Source: Pseudomonadota bacterium (GTDB lineage Bacteria > Pseudomonadota > Gammaproteobacteria > Burkholderiales > Burkholderiaceae_C). From it: a stretch of 57,204 nt of DNA. The notes under the pieces were generated by a model. The model saw only the letters and a program-made list of their open reading frames with translations. It was not told where the DNA came from and did no database searches. Positions 9,162 through 17,836 of this stretch are shown here, one piece after another. Location: the NCBI GenBank assembly GCA_018241405.1, contig JAFEDY010000031.1, forward strand, positions 1-57,204. Reading direction: 5' to 3'. Made by a program: the position numbers and the translations under genes. The number at the start of each line of letters is the position of its first letter. Position 1 is the first letter of the stretch.

Positions 9162-9782
9162 ATGCCGATCATCGCAGTCGCAAGCCCCAAGGGTGGGGTG
9201 GGCAAGTCCACGCTGTCCACCAACATCGCGGGCTACTTCGCCAGCCGTGGCCACCCGGTCGTGCTGGGCGACGCGGACCGCCAGCAGTCCGCGCGTCTGT
9301 GGCTCAAGCAGCGCCCGCAGACGGCGCGCCCCATAGGTGCGTGGGAAGTGGACGCGGACTGGATCAGCGCCCCGCCGCCGAAGACCACACACGCCGTGCT
9401 GGACACGCCCGCGGGTCTGGGTGGCTGGCGCCTCAACGATGCGCTGAACCTGGCCGACCGCATCATCGTGCCGCTGCAGCCCAGCCTGTTCGACATCTTT
9501 GCCACGGGCCAGTACCTGGACGAGCTGGCCGCGCAGCGCAAGGGCGGCCTGGCGCAGGTGGCCATCGTCGGCATGCGCGTCGATCCGCGCACCATCGTCG
9601 CCGAGAAGCTGCGCAACTTCGTCGACAGCCTGGGCCTGCCGGTGCTGGGTTACCTGCGCAACACGCAGAACTACGTGCAGCTGGCCGCGCAGGGGCAGTC
9701 GATCTTCGATGTCGCCGGCGCGCGCGTGGCGCGCGATATGGAGCAGTGGCAGGGCATCTGTTCCTGGCTGGACGAGGCCTGA
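9162..9782 (+). CDS. Orphan ParA/MinD-like ATPase
   Basis: 206-residue soluble P-loop ATPase with the deviant Walker A motif KGGVGKST at residues 10-17, the switch-like LGDADRQQSARLW, and VLDTPAGLGGW in the Walker B region. These are features of ParA/MinD ATPases that position DNA or protein cargoes. There is no parB-like gene or origin nearby, and the true chromosomal parAB is normally near oriC, so this is an orphan ParA whose cargo is unknown. A GGGAGCTCCT stretch precedes the ATG. Confidence 0.85.
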   Translation: MPIIAVASPKGGVGKSTLSTNIAGYFASRGHPVVLGDADRQQSARLWLKQRPQTARPIGAWEVDADWISAPPPKTTHAVLDTPAGLGGWRLNDALNLADRIIVPLQPSLFDIFATGQYLDELAAQRKGGLAQVAIVGMRVDPRTIVAEKLRNFVDSLGLPVLGYLRNTQNYVQLAAQGQSIFDVAGARVARDMEQWQGICSWLDEA

Positions 9783-9845
9783 CCGATGGAGAAAAGGCCG
9801 CTGCGCCCCCGCTGGGGCGAGCGGCCGGCCTTGCGGCGCAGTGGC

Positions 9846-10169
9846 TTAGTTGAGCGAGCTGCTCAGGTGGGCATGGACGTCGTACTGGGCGGCCTCCCTG
9901 GCTTGCTGGCGCACCTCGGCGCGCGTCAGCGTGCTCATCATGGCGCCCGTCGGGGCGGGCATCTCGTATCCCTCGCTGGCGCGGGGCAGGGTGCCGTTGG
10001 CGCGCGCGGCCTGCAGGTCGCCGACCACGGCTGCGCGGGTGAGCGCGCTGGGCTGCGACTGCATGCTGTCGCTGGGGTAGCTGCCTTCGCCATACTGGAT
10101 GGCCGAGTCGGCATGCGCGGCGGCGATGGAGCCCAGGGCCATCGCGACGGCGATCATTGTCTTGTTCAT
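9846..10169 (-). CDS. DUF4148 domain small exported protein
   Basis: 107-residue protein with a clear signal peptide (MNKTMIAVAMALGSIAAAHA). The mature part contains two LTRAxV motifs (ALTRAAVVGDLQAARANG and TLTRAEVRQQAREA), the signature of the DUF4148 family, which is abundant in Burkholderiales and has no known function. GGAAGGAATT precedes the ATG at 10169. The 216-bp gap to the divergent LysR gene holds nested inverted repeats (GGCAGCG 10185-10191 with CGCTGCC 10215-10221; GTTGCCG 10191-10197 with CGGCAAC 10221-10227), which fall in its leader. Confidence 0.8.
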   Translation of the reverse strand: MNKTMIAVAMALGSIAAAHADSAIQYGEGSYPSDSMQSQPSALTRAAVVGDLQAARANGTLPRASEGYEMPAPTGAMMSTLTRAEVRQQAREAAQYDVHAHLSSSLN

Positions 10170-10385
10170 GGCAATTCCTTCCTCGGCAGCGTTGCCGTTG
10201 ACCGGTGCCCAGGACGCTGCCGGCAACCCTGGGACTGTGGACGGTTGCTGCCATCGGTGCAAAGCCGTCCATGCAATGCACTCTATCGAGGGACTGGCCG
10301 CAGATAAAGCGGTGCGCCTGCAATGATTGAGCAGCGAAACTGAAATAATGGTTCGCCGTCCGGCCATGCGTGATCGGAGGTGGAT

Positions 10386-11318
10386 ATGGACCGGCTGATG
10401 ACGATGCGCGTGTTCCAGACCGTGGCCGACGAGGGCGGCTTTGCGGCCGCAGCGCGCGCGCTGGACATGTCGCCCGCCACGGTGACGCGTTTCGTCGCCG
10501 ACCTGGAGCGCGACGTGGGCGCGCGCCTGCTGCAGCGCAGTACGCGCCGCGTGTCGCTGACCGAGGCGGGCATGGCCTACCTGGTGCGCGTGCGCCTGAT
10601 CCTGGCCGATGTCGGTGAGGCGCGCGCCATGGCGCAGGAATACACCGGCGGCATGAGCGGCGTGCTGCGCGTCTGCGCCAGCCCGGTGCTGGCGGTGCAT
10701 ATCCTGGCGCCGCTGGTGGCGCAGTTCCGCGCCCGCCACCCTTCCGTGCAGTTGGACATCCATGTCAGCGTGGGCAGCGACCTGCCCATTGCCGACCATG
10801 ACGTGACCCTGCTCAGCGCGCCATCGGACTATGACGCCAACGTCATCGCGCGGCCCTTCGCCACGACCGTGGGCGTGCTCTGCGCGGCGCCGGCCTACCT
10901 GAGCCGCCGCCCCGCACCGCGCACGCCCCAGGAACTTGCCGAGCATGACTGCCTGCTGGCGAGCCACGCGGACATGCGTGCCAGCGTGGTGCACCTGAGC
11001 CACCCGGCCCAAGGTGAGCACCTGACCGAGGTGGCGGTGCGCCCGGTGTGCGTGGTCAACCATGCCGACACGCTCATGGGCGTGGCGCTGGGCGGCGCGG
11101 GCATTGGCGTGCTGTCGGTGGACCTGGTGGCCGAGCACCTGAGGGCGGGCCGGCTGGTGCGCGTGCTGGCGCCCTGGACCTGCGGCCACTACACGCTTTA
11201 CGCAGCGCTGCCCAGCCGCAAGTTCATGCCGGCGCGCACCCGGGCCTTCCTGGACTTTCTGGCCGAGCGCACGCGTGCGCGCATCTGCGAGGCGCTGGGC
11301 GTCGGGGCTCAGGGCTGA
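10386..11318 (+). CDS. LysR-family transcriptional regulator
   Basis: 310-residue regulator with an N-terminal winged helix-turn-helix (about residues 1-60; FAAAARALDMSPATVTRFVADLE) and the periplasmic-binding-protein-like effector domain, including SGVLRVCASPVLA near residue 90. GGAGG lies 5 bases before the ATG at 10386; an in-frame GTG at 10380 is less likely. The target is not evident; the divergent DUF4148 gene is the usual first candidate for a LysR regulator. Its last 10 bp overlap the 3' end of trmL on the other strand. Confidence 0.85.
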   Translation: MDRLMTMRVFQTVADEGGFAAAARALDMSPATVTRFVADLERDVGARLLQRSTRRVSLTEAGMAYLVRVRLILADVGEARAMAQEYTGGMSGVLRVCASPVLAVHILAPLVAQFRARHPSVQLDIHVSVGSDLPIADHDVTLLSAPSDYDANVIARPFATTVGVLCAAPAYLSRRPAPRTPQELAEHDCLLASHADMRASVVHLSHPAQGEHLTEVAVRPVCVVNHADTLMGVALGGAGIGVLSVDLVAEHLRAGRLVRVLAPWTCGHYTLYAALPSRKFMPARTRAFLDFLAERTRARICEALGVGAQG

Positions 11319-11791
11319 GGGGCCGCGGGCGCAAGAAAGCTGTTCTGCCGCCAGGCCTCGTAGACCGTCACGGCCACCGCGTTCGACAGGTTCAGGCTGC
11401 GCTGCCCGGGCAGCATGGGCAGGCGCAGGCGCTGCGCGGGCGGGACACCCTCGCGCAGTTCGGGCGGCAGGCCGCGCGATTCGGCGCCGAAGACAAACCA
11501 GTCGCCGGGCAGAAAACCGGCGTCATGCACCGAGCGCGTGCCATGCGTGGTGAGCGCGAACATGCGCGACGGGTCGGGCCGCATCTCGCGCAGCAGCGCC
11601 GTCCAGCCGCTGTGGCGGCGCACCTCGGCGTACTCGTGGTAGTCCAGACCGGCGCGGCGCATGAGCCGATCCTCCATGGAAAAGCCCAGCGGCTCCACCA
11701 GGTGCAGCATGCAGCCGGTATTGGCGGCCAGGCGGATCACGTTGCCGGTGTTGGGCGGGATTTCGGGTTCGACGAGGACGATGTGGAACAT
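11309..11791 (-). CDS. trmL: tRNA (cytidine/uridine-2'-O-)-methyltransferase TrmL
   Basis: 160-residue SPOUT methyltransferase that modifies the ribose of wobble nucleotide 34 in certain leucine tRNAs. It opens with the family signature MFHIVLVEPEIPPNTGNVIR and has the SAM-binding trefoil-knot motifs FVFGAESRGLPPE and LPMLPGQRSLNLSNAVAV. The length of about 155-160 residues, without an RNA-binding extension, fits TrmL rather than larger SpoU proteins. It is upstream of the comF-type gene's 3' end only by position; both read leftward. Confidence 0.9.
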   Translation of the reverse strand: MFHIVLVEPEIPPNTGNVIRLAANTGCMLHLVEPLGFSMEDRLMRRAGLDYHEYAEVRRHSGWTALLREMRPDPSRMFALTTHGTRSVHDAGFLPGDWFVFGAESRGLPPELREGVPPAQRLRLPMLPGQRSLNLSNAVAVTVYEAWRQNSFLAPAAPQP

Positions 11792-11829
11792 GGCGCTATT
11801 GTCAACTGCCCGCCGTCAACCGCCAGCCG

Positions 11830-12576
11830 TCACCCCTTCGCCGGCGTGCGCGCCAGCACCAGGGCCGTGATGTGGCCCACGCCGGCCGCGCGCAGGGGTG
11901 CGGCGGCGGCATGCAGCGTGGCGCCGGTGGTCATCACGTCATCGACCAGCAGCACGCGCCGGCCCGCCACCTGCGGCGCCCGCAGTGGGTCCAGCATGAA
12001 GGCGCCGCGCAGGTTGCGCAGGCGCTCGGCGCGCGTGAGGTGGCTTTGCGCCTCGGCGTCGCGCGTGCGCAGCAGCAACTGCGCATGCACATGCGGGCTG
12101 CCGAGCCGGCGTGCCAGCAGCAGCGCCTGGTTGTAGCCGCGTTGGCGCAACCGCTCGGGTGACAGCGGCACGGGCAGCACGAGATCGGCCTGCGCCAGCG
12201 CCGCCTGCGCGCCCGGGGTCTGGCGCATGAGACCGGCCAGCGCGGCGGCCCAGCCCGGATCGGCCTGGAACTTGAATTGCGCCAGCAACTGGGCCCAGGG
12301 ATAGCCGTAGCGCACGGCCGCCAGGCAGGCATCGAACGGCGGTGGGTGGCGCAGGCAGGAACCGCATTGCGCCACGCCGTCGGGAACGATGCAGGCACAG
12401 CTACTGCAGCGTGCCAGCCGCGGCGCGAACTGTGCGCGGCAGGCGTGGCACAGGCGCTGCGCGGGCCAGGCATGGCAGACGGCGCACTGGCTGGGCAGCC
12501 GCGCCGCCAGGTCTGCCAAGGCGTGCAGGCCCCGGCGCCAATGCTGCGATATCCCTGAGCGACGCGTGCTGGCCAT
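11830..12576 (-). CDS. ComF-family phosphoribosyltransferase-like protein
   Basis: 248-residue protein with an N-terminal cysteine-rich zinc-finger region (CAVCHAW, CHAC, CSSC, CGSC at about residues 28-75) and a C-terminal phosphoribosyltransferase domain with the PRPP-binding signature VLLVDDVMTTGATL near residue 215. This is the ComF/GntX layout, linked to DNA uptake or use of DNA as nutrient in several bacteria. It diverges from the BioC-like gene across 35 bp, an arrangement I recall from other betaproteobacteria. Confidence 0.88.
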   Translation of the reverse strand: MASTRRSGISQHWRRGLHALADLAARLPSQCAVCHAWPAQRLCHACRAQFAPRLARCSSCACIVPDGVAQCGSCLRHPPPFDACLAAVRYGYPWAQLLAQFKFQADPGWAAALAGLMRQTPGAQAALAQADLVLPVPLSPERLRQRGYNQALLLARRLGSPHVHAQLLLRTRDAEAQSHLTRAERLRNLRGAFMLDPLRAPQVAGRRVLLVDDVMTTGATLHAAAAPLRAAGVGHITALVLARTPAKG

Positions 12577-12611
12577 GGGCTCAATATACTCGCGGCCATT
12601 TGCGGCCCGCC

Positions 12612-13520
12612 ATGTCCGAAGCTCTCCCGCCCACCATCGACCCGATTGCCGCCGCGCGCTGGCATGCCCTGGTGCCCGATGAGTCGCCCTGGCTGCACGA
12701 GGAGGTGGCGCGGCGCATGCAGGAGCGGCTGCAGTGGATCGTCAAGGCGCCCGCCACATGGTGCGACTGGGACCCGCTGCGCGGCGGCTTGCAGGGCCAT
12801 GCGCTGGTGGGCGAGCGCTTTGCACAGGCAGTGAGCCAGGTCACGGAAACCTCCTCGCCCCGGGGCGAGGCGCTGGCGCGCGCGCGCCTGGCCCGGCCCT
12901 GGTGGAGTCCGGCGCGCTGGTCCGCGGCCGCGCCGCGCTTCGGCCCGCCGCCCGAGGGTAGCCAGCAGATGCTCTGGTCCAACATGGCGCTGCACATGGC
13001 GGCCGCGCCGCAGGCCCTGCTGGCCCAGTGGCACCGCGCGCTGGCGGTGGACGGCTACCTGATGTTCTCCTGCCTGGGCCCGGACACGCTGCGCGAGCTG
13101 CGTGCCCTGTATGCCGCGCTCGGCTGGCCCGCGCCCGGCCATGCGCTGACCGATATGCATGACTGGGGCGACATGCTGGTGCAGGCCGGGTTTGCCGAGC
13201 CCATCATGGACATGGAGCGCATCACGCTCACCTTCGCCTCGCCGCAGCGCCTGCTGCAGGAATTGCGCGGCCTGGGCCGTAACCTGCACCCGCAGCGCTT
13301 CGCAGCGTTGCGTGGACGCAACTGGCGCGCACGCCTGGAGCAGGCCCTGGCGCAGCGCCTTGCCGACCCACAGCAGGGCGGGCAATTGGCGCTGACCTTC
13401 GAGGTTGTCTACGGCCACGCCTTCAAACCCGCGCCGCGCGTGCGCGTGGAGGGCAGCAGCGCGGTGTCGCTGCAGGACATGCGCAGCATGCTCAAGTCGG
13501 GACGAACGCCGGCGCGCTGA
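12612..13520 (+). CDS. BioC-like methyltransferase family protein lacking a visible SAM motif I
   Basis: 302-residue soluble protein that looks like a malonyl-ACP O-methyltransferase (BioC) in its middle and C-terminal parts: MLWSNMALHMAAAPQALLAQW, DGYLMFSCLGPDTLRELR and DMHDWGDMLVQAGFAEPIMD match the BioC pattern. The glycine-rich SAM-binding motif I (usually VLDxGxGxG) is not seen; around residues 52-65 there is WCDWDPLRGG instead. It may be a divergent or inactive BioC. A TATACT hexamer lies in the short gap to comF. No other biotin gene is nearby. Confidence 0.65.
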   Translation: MSEALPPTIDPIAAARWHALVPDESPWLHEEVARRMQERLQWIVKAPATWCDWDPLRGGLQGHALVGERFAQAVSQVTETSSPRGEALARARLARPWWSPARWSAAAPRFGPPPEGSQQMLWSNMALHMAAAPQALLAQWHRALAVDGYLMFSCLGPDTLRELRALYAALGWPAPGHALTDMHDWGDMLVQAGFAEPIMDMERITLTFASPQRLLQELRGLGRNLHPQRFAALRGRNWRARLEQALAQRLADPQQGGQLALTFEVVYGHAFKPAPRVRVEGSSAVSLQDMRSMLKSGRTPAR

Positions 13521-14000
13521 GCCTTCGGTGAAGTCAGTTGCGCTGCTGCTGACTATTGTCAAGGCGCACTACAATTGTTCGTGATTGCAGATTTCGGAAC
13601 TTTCTTGGCGCATCGAAGCCTGGCTGCCACCGGGCCTTCGCTGTCGCATCTGCCGAAGTTCTGAGGGCGCCGTGGCGTCGTCAGGCCTTCTGTCTGGATT
13701 GCTGGTCAATGCCTTCGTCTTGGGACTAATGCGTATTGCGGGCAGATTCCGGGCTGGGCATGCTGAATGCGATCGAGAGGTTCCGTGCGGGGCGTGCCCC
13801 GTTCTGGATCGTGGAGACAACGGGTTGCCCGCAAAGCAGTCCGGACTGATTGGGATAGCGGCAGTCATGCGCTGCCGGCCAGTGGTGGCTTGCTTGCACT
13901 GGCCTACGGGGCATGCATGCGCGTAGCTTTGCGCGCCGCCTGGCACCGGGCGGCTGCGGCAAGGGATTGGTCAACTGGAGCTGAGAGACAAGAGAGAACC
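13521..14000 (+). other. 480-bp gap upstream of ctaC; long leader or regulatory region
   Basis: No convincing gene was found. Open frames here (for example 13585-13926 on the plus strand and 13569-13946 on the minus strand) show no recognisable domain and no good start. A TACAAT hexamer at 13570-13575 could be a -10 element, which would give an oxidase leader of over 400 bases. The gap is unusually long for this dense region. Confidence 0.4.
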
Positions 14001-15164
14001 ATGACAAGTATTTCGAAAAAACTGGCCTCCCTGTTGCTGGTGCCGCTCGCATCGTTGAGCAGTGCGGCCCATGCGGTGCAGGATCTTCCAGGGGGGCCCG
14101 CAGTGCGGCAGCTCAACCTGCACCCGCCCGTCACCAAGATCGCCGAGGCGCAGCATGAGCTGCACTGGATGCTGCTGATCATCTGCACGATCATCTTCGT
14201 GGGCGTGTTCGGTGTCATGTTCTATTCCATCTGGCACCACCGCAAGTCGCGCGGTGCCAAGGCGGCCAACTTCCACGAATCGACGGCCATCGAGCTCACC
14301 TGGACGGTGATTCCTTTCCTCATCGTCATCGCCATGGCGGCTCCGGCCACCAAGGTCATCGTGGCGCAGAAGGACACCACCAACTCCGAGCTCACCATCA
14401 AGGTCACGGGCTACCAGTGGAAGTGGGGCTATGACTACATCAACGGCGAGGGGCAGGGCATTGGCTTCCTATCCACGCTGGACAGCTCGCAGCGCGCCCT
14501 GTCCAGCGCCGGCACGCCCGAGGGCGAAAACTATCTGCTAAAGGTGGATAACCCCCTGGTGGTGCCCGTCAACAAGAAGGTGCGCATCATCACCACGGCC
14601 AACGACGTGATCCACTCGTGGATGGTGCCGTCCTTCGGCGTCAAGCAAGATGCCATTCCGGGCTTTGTGCGCGACACCTGGTTCCGTGCCGAGAAGCCCG
14701 GCGACTACTACGGCCAGTGCGTGGAGCTGTGCGGCAAGGAGCATGCCTACATGCCCATCCACGTGAAGGTGCTGCCGCAGGCCGAATACACGGCCTGGGT
14801 CACGGCCGAGCAGAAGAAGGCCGCTGCCAAGCTCGACGACCCGAGCAAGGTCTGGGCCTTGCCCGATCTCGAGGCGCGCGGCGCCAAGGTCTACGCCGCC
14901 AACTGCGCGGCCTGCCACCAGGCCAATGGCAAGGGGGCCGGGCCGATCAAGGCGCTCGATGGCTCGGCCATCGTCAAGGATGCCAACCATGCGCGGCAGA
15001 TTCAGGTGGTGCTCCATGGCGCAGCCAATGGCGCCATGCCTTCCTGGGCTGCCCTGAATGACACCGATCTGGCGGCCGTGGTCACCTATACCAAGAACGC
15101 CTGGTCCAACAAGACCGGCCAACTCGTGCAGCCTGCCGAGGTCGTAGCCCAGCGTGGCAAGTGA
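14001..15164 (+). CDS. ctaC: Cytochrome c oxidase subunit II with fused cytochrome c domain
   Basis: 387-residue subunit of an aa3-type oxidase. It has a signal peptide (to about residue 25, SSAAHA), two transmembrane helices (about 54-80 and 98-118), the CuA cupredoxin domain with ligands His205, Cys240, Glu242, Cys244, His248 and Met251, and a C-terminal class I cytochrome c domain with CAACH at 302-306. The fusion marks a caa3-like layout common in Burkholderiales. The ATG at 14001 is preceded by AAGAGAGAACC. It heads the ctaC-ctaD-ctaG-ctaE operon. Confidence 0.95.
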   Translation: MTSISKKLASLLLVPLASLSSAAHAVQDLPGGPAVRQLNLHPPVTKIAEAQHELHWMLLIICTIIFVGVFGVMFYSIWHHRKSRGAKAANFHESTAIELTWTVIPFLIVIAMAAPATKVIVAQKDTTNSELTIKVTGYQWKWGYDYINGEGQGIGFLSTLDSSQRALSSAGTPEGENYLLKVDNPLVVPVNKKVRIITTANDVIHSWMVPSFGVKQDAIPGFVRDTWFRAEKPGDYYGQCVELCGKEHAYMPIHVKVLPQAEYTAWVTAEQKKAAAKLDDPSKVWALPDLEARGAKVYAANCAACHQANGKGAGPIKALDGSAIVKDANHARQIQVVLHGAANGAMPSWAALNDTDLAAVVTYTKNAWSNKTGQLVQPAEVVAQRGK

Positions 15165-15201
15165 AAAACCAGGCCATTAGCAACGTATTGAGGATTCGAC
15201 C

Positions 15202-16824
15202 ATGAGCGCAGTTCTGGACAACCATGGGCATGTAGCCGGCCACGAGGATCATCACCATCAGCCCCACGGCTGGCGGCGCTGGCTGTACGCGACTAACCAC
15301 AAGGACATCGGTACGCTGTACCTGCTTTTCTCCTTCACCATGCTGATGGTCGGCGGCCTGTTGGCGATGCTGATCCGCGCCGAGCTGTTCCAGCCCGGCC
15401 TGCAGATCGTGAACCCGGAATTGTTCAACCAGTTCACCACCATGCACGGGCTGATCATGGTGTTCGGGGCCATCATGCCGGCCTTCGTGGGGTTCGCGAA
15501 CTGGATGATCCCGCTGCAGATCGGCGCGTCGGACATGGCGTTCGCGCGCATGAACAACTTCAGCTTCTGGCTGCTGGTGCCCGCGGGCATCATGTTGTCC
15601 GCCTCGTTCTTCATGCCTGGCGGAGCTCCCGCAGGTGGCTGGACACTCTACGCACCTTTGTCGGCGCAGATGCCCATGTCGCTGGACGCGGCCATCTTTG
15701 CGCTGCACATCATGGGCGCGTCGTCCATCATGGGGGCGATCAACATCATCGTCACCATCCTGAACATGCGCGCGCCGGGCATGACGCTGATGAAGATGCC
15801 CATCTTCTGCTGGAGCTGGCTGATCACCGCGTACCTGCTGATCGCCGTGATGCCGGTGTTTGCAGGCGCCATCACGATGACGCTCACCGACCGCCATTTC
15901 GGCACCAGCTTCTTCAACCCGGCCGGTGGCGGCGACCCGGTGATGTACCAGCACATCTTCTGGTTCTTCGGGCACCCTGAGGTCTACATCATGATCCTCC
16001 CGGCGTTCGGCATGATCAGTCAGATCGTGCCGACGTTCGCCCGCAAGAAACTGTTTGGCTACACGTCCATGGTGTATGCGATCGCGGCAATCGCGGTCCT
16101 GTCCATGATCGTCTGGGCGCACCACATGTTCACCACCGGCATGCCGGTCACGGGCCAGCTGTTCTTCATGTATGGCACCATGCTGATCGCCATTCCCACG
16201 GGCGTGAAGGTGTTCAACTGGGTCGCGACCATGTGGCGCGGCTCCATGACGTTCGAGACGCCGATGCTGTGGGCCGTGGGCTTCATCTTCGTGTTCACCA
16301 TTGGCGGCTTCACTGGCGTGATTCCGGCCGTGGTGCCCATAGACACGCAGATCCAGGACACCTACTACATCATTGCCCATTTCCACTATGTGCTCGTGGC
16401 GGGCTCGTTGTTTGCCATCTTCGGCGGTTTCTACTACTGGTCACCCAAGTGGAGCGGCCTGATGTACGACGAAACGCGTGGAAAGATCCATTTCTGGTGG
16501 TCCATCATTTCTTTCAACATCGCCTTCTTCCCCATGCACTTCCTCGGGCTTGCGGGCATGCCACGCCGCTATGCCGACTACCCGATGCAATTTGCCGACT
16601 TCAACATGATCGCGTCGATCGGTGCCTTCCTCTTTGGTGCGGCGCAGCTGTATTTCTTCTTTGCCGTATTGCTGCCCATGTTGCGTGGCAAAGGAGAGAA
16701 GGCGCCGCAGCGCCCCTGGGAGGAGGCGCATGGGTTGGAATGGGAGGTGCCGTCGCCGGCGCCGTTCCACACCTTTGAAACCCCGCCGAAACTGGACGCG
16801 ACGGCGACCAGGATCGTCGCTTGA
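15202..16824 (+). CDS. ctaD: Cytochrome c oxidase subunit I
   Basis: 540-residue, twelve-helix catalytic subunit holding heme a and the heme a3-CuB centre where oxygen is reduced. The motif [15 protein letters not shown] carries the K/D-channel-end glutamate and a CuB histidine with the cross-linked tyrosine, as in A1-type heme-copper oxidases; the CuB pair is in [10 protein letters not shown], and [10 protein letters not shown] carries the heme ligands. The N-terminus is His-rich ([16 protein letters not shown]), seen in related species. It lies 37 bp after ctaC. Confidence 0.96.
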   Translation: MSAVLDNHGHVAGHEDHHHQPHGWRRWLYATNHKDIGTLYLLFSFTMLMVGGLLAMLIRAELFQPGLQIVNPELFNQFTTMHGLIMVFGAIMPAFVGFANWMIPLQIGASDMAFARMNNFSFWLLVPAGIMLSASFFMPGGAPAGGWTLYAPLSAQMPMSLDAAIFALHIMGASSIMGAINIIVTILNMRAPGMTLMKMPIFCWSWLITAYLLIAVMPVFAGAITMTLTDRHFGTSFFNPAGGGDPVMYQHIFWFFGHPEVYIMILPAFGMISQIVPTFARKKLFGYTSMVYAIAAIAVLSMIVWAHHMFTTGMPVTGQLFFMYGTMLIAIPTGVKVFNWVATMWRGSMTFETPMLWAVGFIFVFTIGGFTGVIPAVVPIDTQIQDTYYIIAHFHYVLVAGSLFAIFGGFYYWSPKWSGLMYDETRGKIHFWWSIISFNIAFFPMHFLGLAGMPRRYADYPMQFADFNMIASIGAFLFGAAQLYFFFAVLLPMLRGKGEKAPQRPWEEAHGLEWEVPSPAPFHTFETPPKLDATATRIVA

Positions 16825-16847
16825 ATGGCTGCCACAAGGGGCTCGGC

Positions 16848-16961
16848 ATGACGACAGAGCAACGTAGACGCAACCTTCGGCTGGGCCTGGCGCTCGCGGC
16901 CACGGCGCTGGCACTGTATGTGGGCTTCGTCTTGTTCCGCTATTCGCTGCTGGGCGGCTGA
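16848..16961 (+). CDS. Cytochrome oxidase small assembly protein (37 residues)
   Basis: A very short gene, easily missed: ATG at 16848, TGA ending at 16961. The product starts MTTEQRRRNLRLGLALAATA and has one transmembrane helix (about residues 12-32) after a basic N-terminus, ending RYSLLGG. It fills the ctaD-ctaG gap where Burkholderiales encode a small single-span assembly protein of this form. Position, charge pattern and single helix support it; its biochemical role is not established. Confidence 0.75.
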   Translation: MTTEQRRRNLRLGLALAATALALYVGFVLFRYSLLGG

Positions 16962-16975
16962 GCGCAGGGTTGGAC

Positions 16976-17569
16976 ATGGGGCTGCGCCGCGAAAACCTGA
17001 GAATGTTGGGCAAGCTGGCCGTCGTGGCCAGCGGCATGTTTGCTTTTGGCTATCTCCTGATTCCGGCCTACAAGGCCATCTGCGAGGCCACCGGCATCAA
17101 CATCCTGTCGTTGAATGAACGCCAGGTGCCGGGCAACGGCCTGGCCGGCGACGAAGCGCGTACGCTGGCGAAGAACACCCAGGTCGATAGCAGCCGGGTC
17201 ATCACCGTCGAGTTTGACGCCAACGCCCGCGGCCCCTGGCAGTTCAAGCCCGCACAGCGGACCATGCAGGTGCATCCGGGCGAGATGGCGACCGTGCTGT
17301 ACGAGTTCCAGAATGTGCAGGACCGCCGCATGGCGGCGCAGGCCATCCCCAGCTATGCGCCACGCCAGGCGGCGCCGCATTTCAATAAGCTGGAATGCTT
17401 CTGCTTCAACCAGTACACGCTGGAGCCGGGCGAAAAGAAGGAATGGCCCGTGGTGTTCGTCATCGACCCGCGCCTGCCCAAGGACGTGACGACAATCACC
17501 CTGTCCTATACCTTCTTCGAAGTGGGCGGCAAGATTCCGCAGGCGCCGGGCGCGGAGGCAGGTTCGTGA
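16976..17569 (+). CDS. ctaG: Cytochrome c oxidase copper chaperone, Cox11/CtaG
   Basis: 197-residue membrane-anchored copper chaperone that delivers copper to the CuB site of subunit I. It has one N-terminal transmembrane helix (about residues 12-32), a periplasmic immunoglobulin-like domain, and the copper-binding motif CFCF in FNKLECFCFNQYTLEPGE. I chose the ATG at 16976 over a TTG at 16970. The gene lies 14 bp after the small assembly gene and overlaps the DUF2970 gene by one base. Confidence 0.93.
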   Translation: MGLRRENLRMLGKLAVVASGMFAFGYLLIPAYKAICEATGINILSLNERQVPGNGLAGDEARTLAKNTQVDSSRVITVEFDANARGPWQFKPAQRTMQVHPGEMATVLYEFQNVQDRRMAAQAIPSYAPRQAAPHFNKLECFCFNQYTLEPGEKKEWPVVFVIDPRLPKDVTTITLSYTFFEVGGKIPQAPGAEAGS

Positions 17570-17778
17570 TGTCCGGGGGTGATGACCGCAGGTCTTCGCA
17601 GGGCTCCCTCTGGCGCACCGTTCGCGCCGTGGCCTGGGCTATGCTGGGCGTGCGAAATGGTGATGAATTCCGCAAGGATCAGGAGTCACTGCGGCCACTA
17701 CAGGTCGTGGGCATTGCATTGGTGGCGCTGTTTCTGCTGGTGCTACTGCTGATGGGAGTGGTGTACTGGGTGGTTTGA
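17569..17778 (+). CDS. DUF2970 small membrane protein
   Basis: 69-residue protein with a basic soluble N-terminal part and one C-terminal transmembrane helix (VVGIALVALFLLVLLLMGVV). The pattern LWRTVRAVAWAMLGVR...FRKD matches DUF2970, a small family found in betaproteobacterial cytochrome oxidase operons. The ATG at 17569 overlaps the ctaG stop codon by one base, so translation is likely coupled. Function unknown; an oxidase assembly or stability role is inferred from position. Confidence 0.85.
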   Translation: MSGGDDRRSSQGSLWRTVRAVAWAMLGVRNGDEFRKDQESLRPLQVVGIALVALFLLVLLLMGVVYWVV

Positions 17779-17836
17779 CATCAACACCCCGAATGCACGA
17801 CGACAAATCAATAAACAAGGAGACCGAGGAGCTGAC

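Noticed and set aside
9162..9782. Plasmid or chromosome partition locus
   Set aside because: No parB, parS-like sites, dnaA boxes or replication genes around it.
13585..13926. 113-codon plus-strand open frame in the ctaC leader
   Set aside because: No recognisable domain, signal or ribosome binding site, and a competing antisense frame of equal quality; treated as non-coding.
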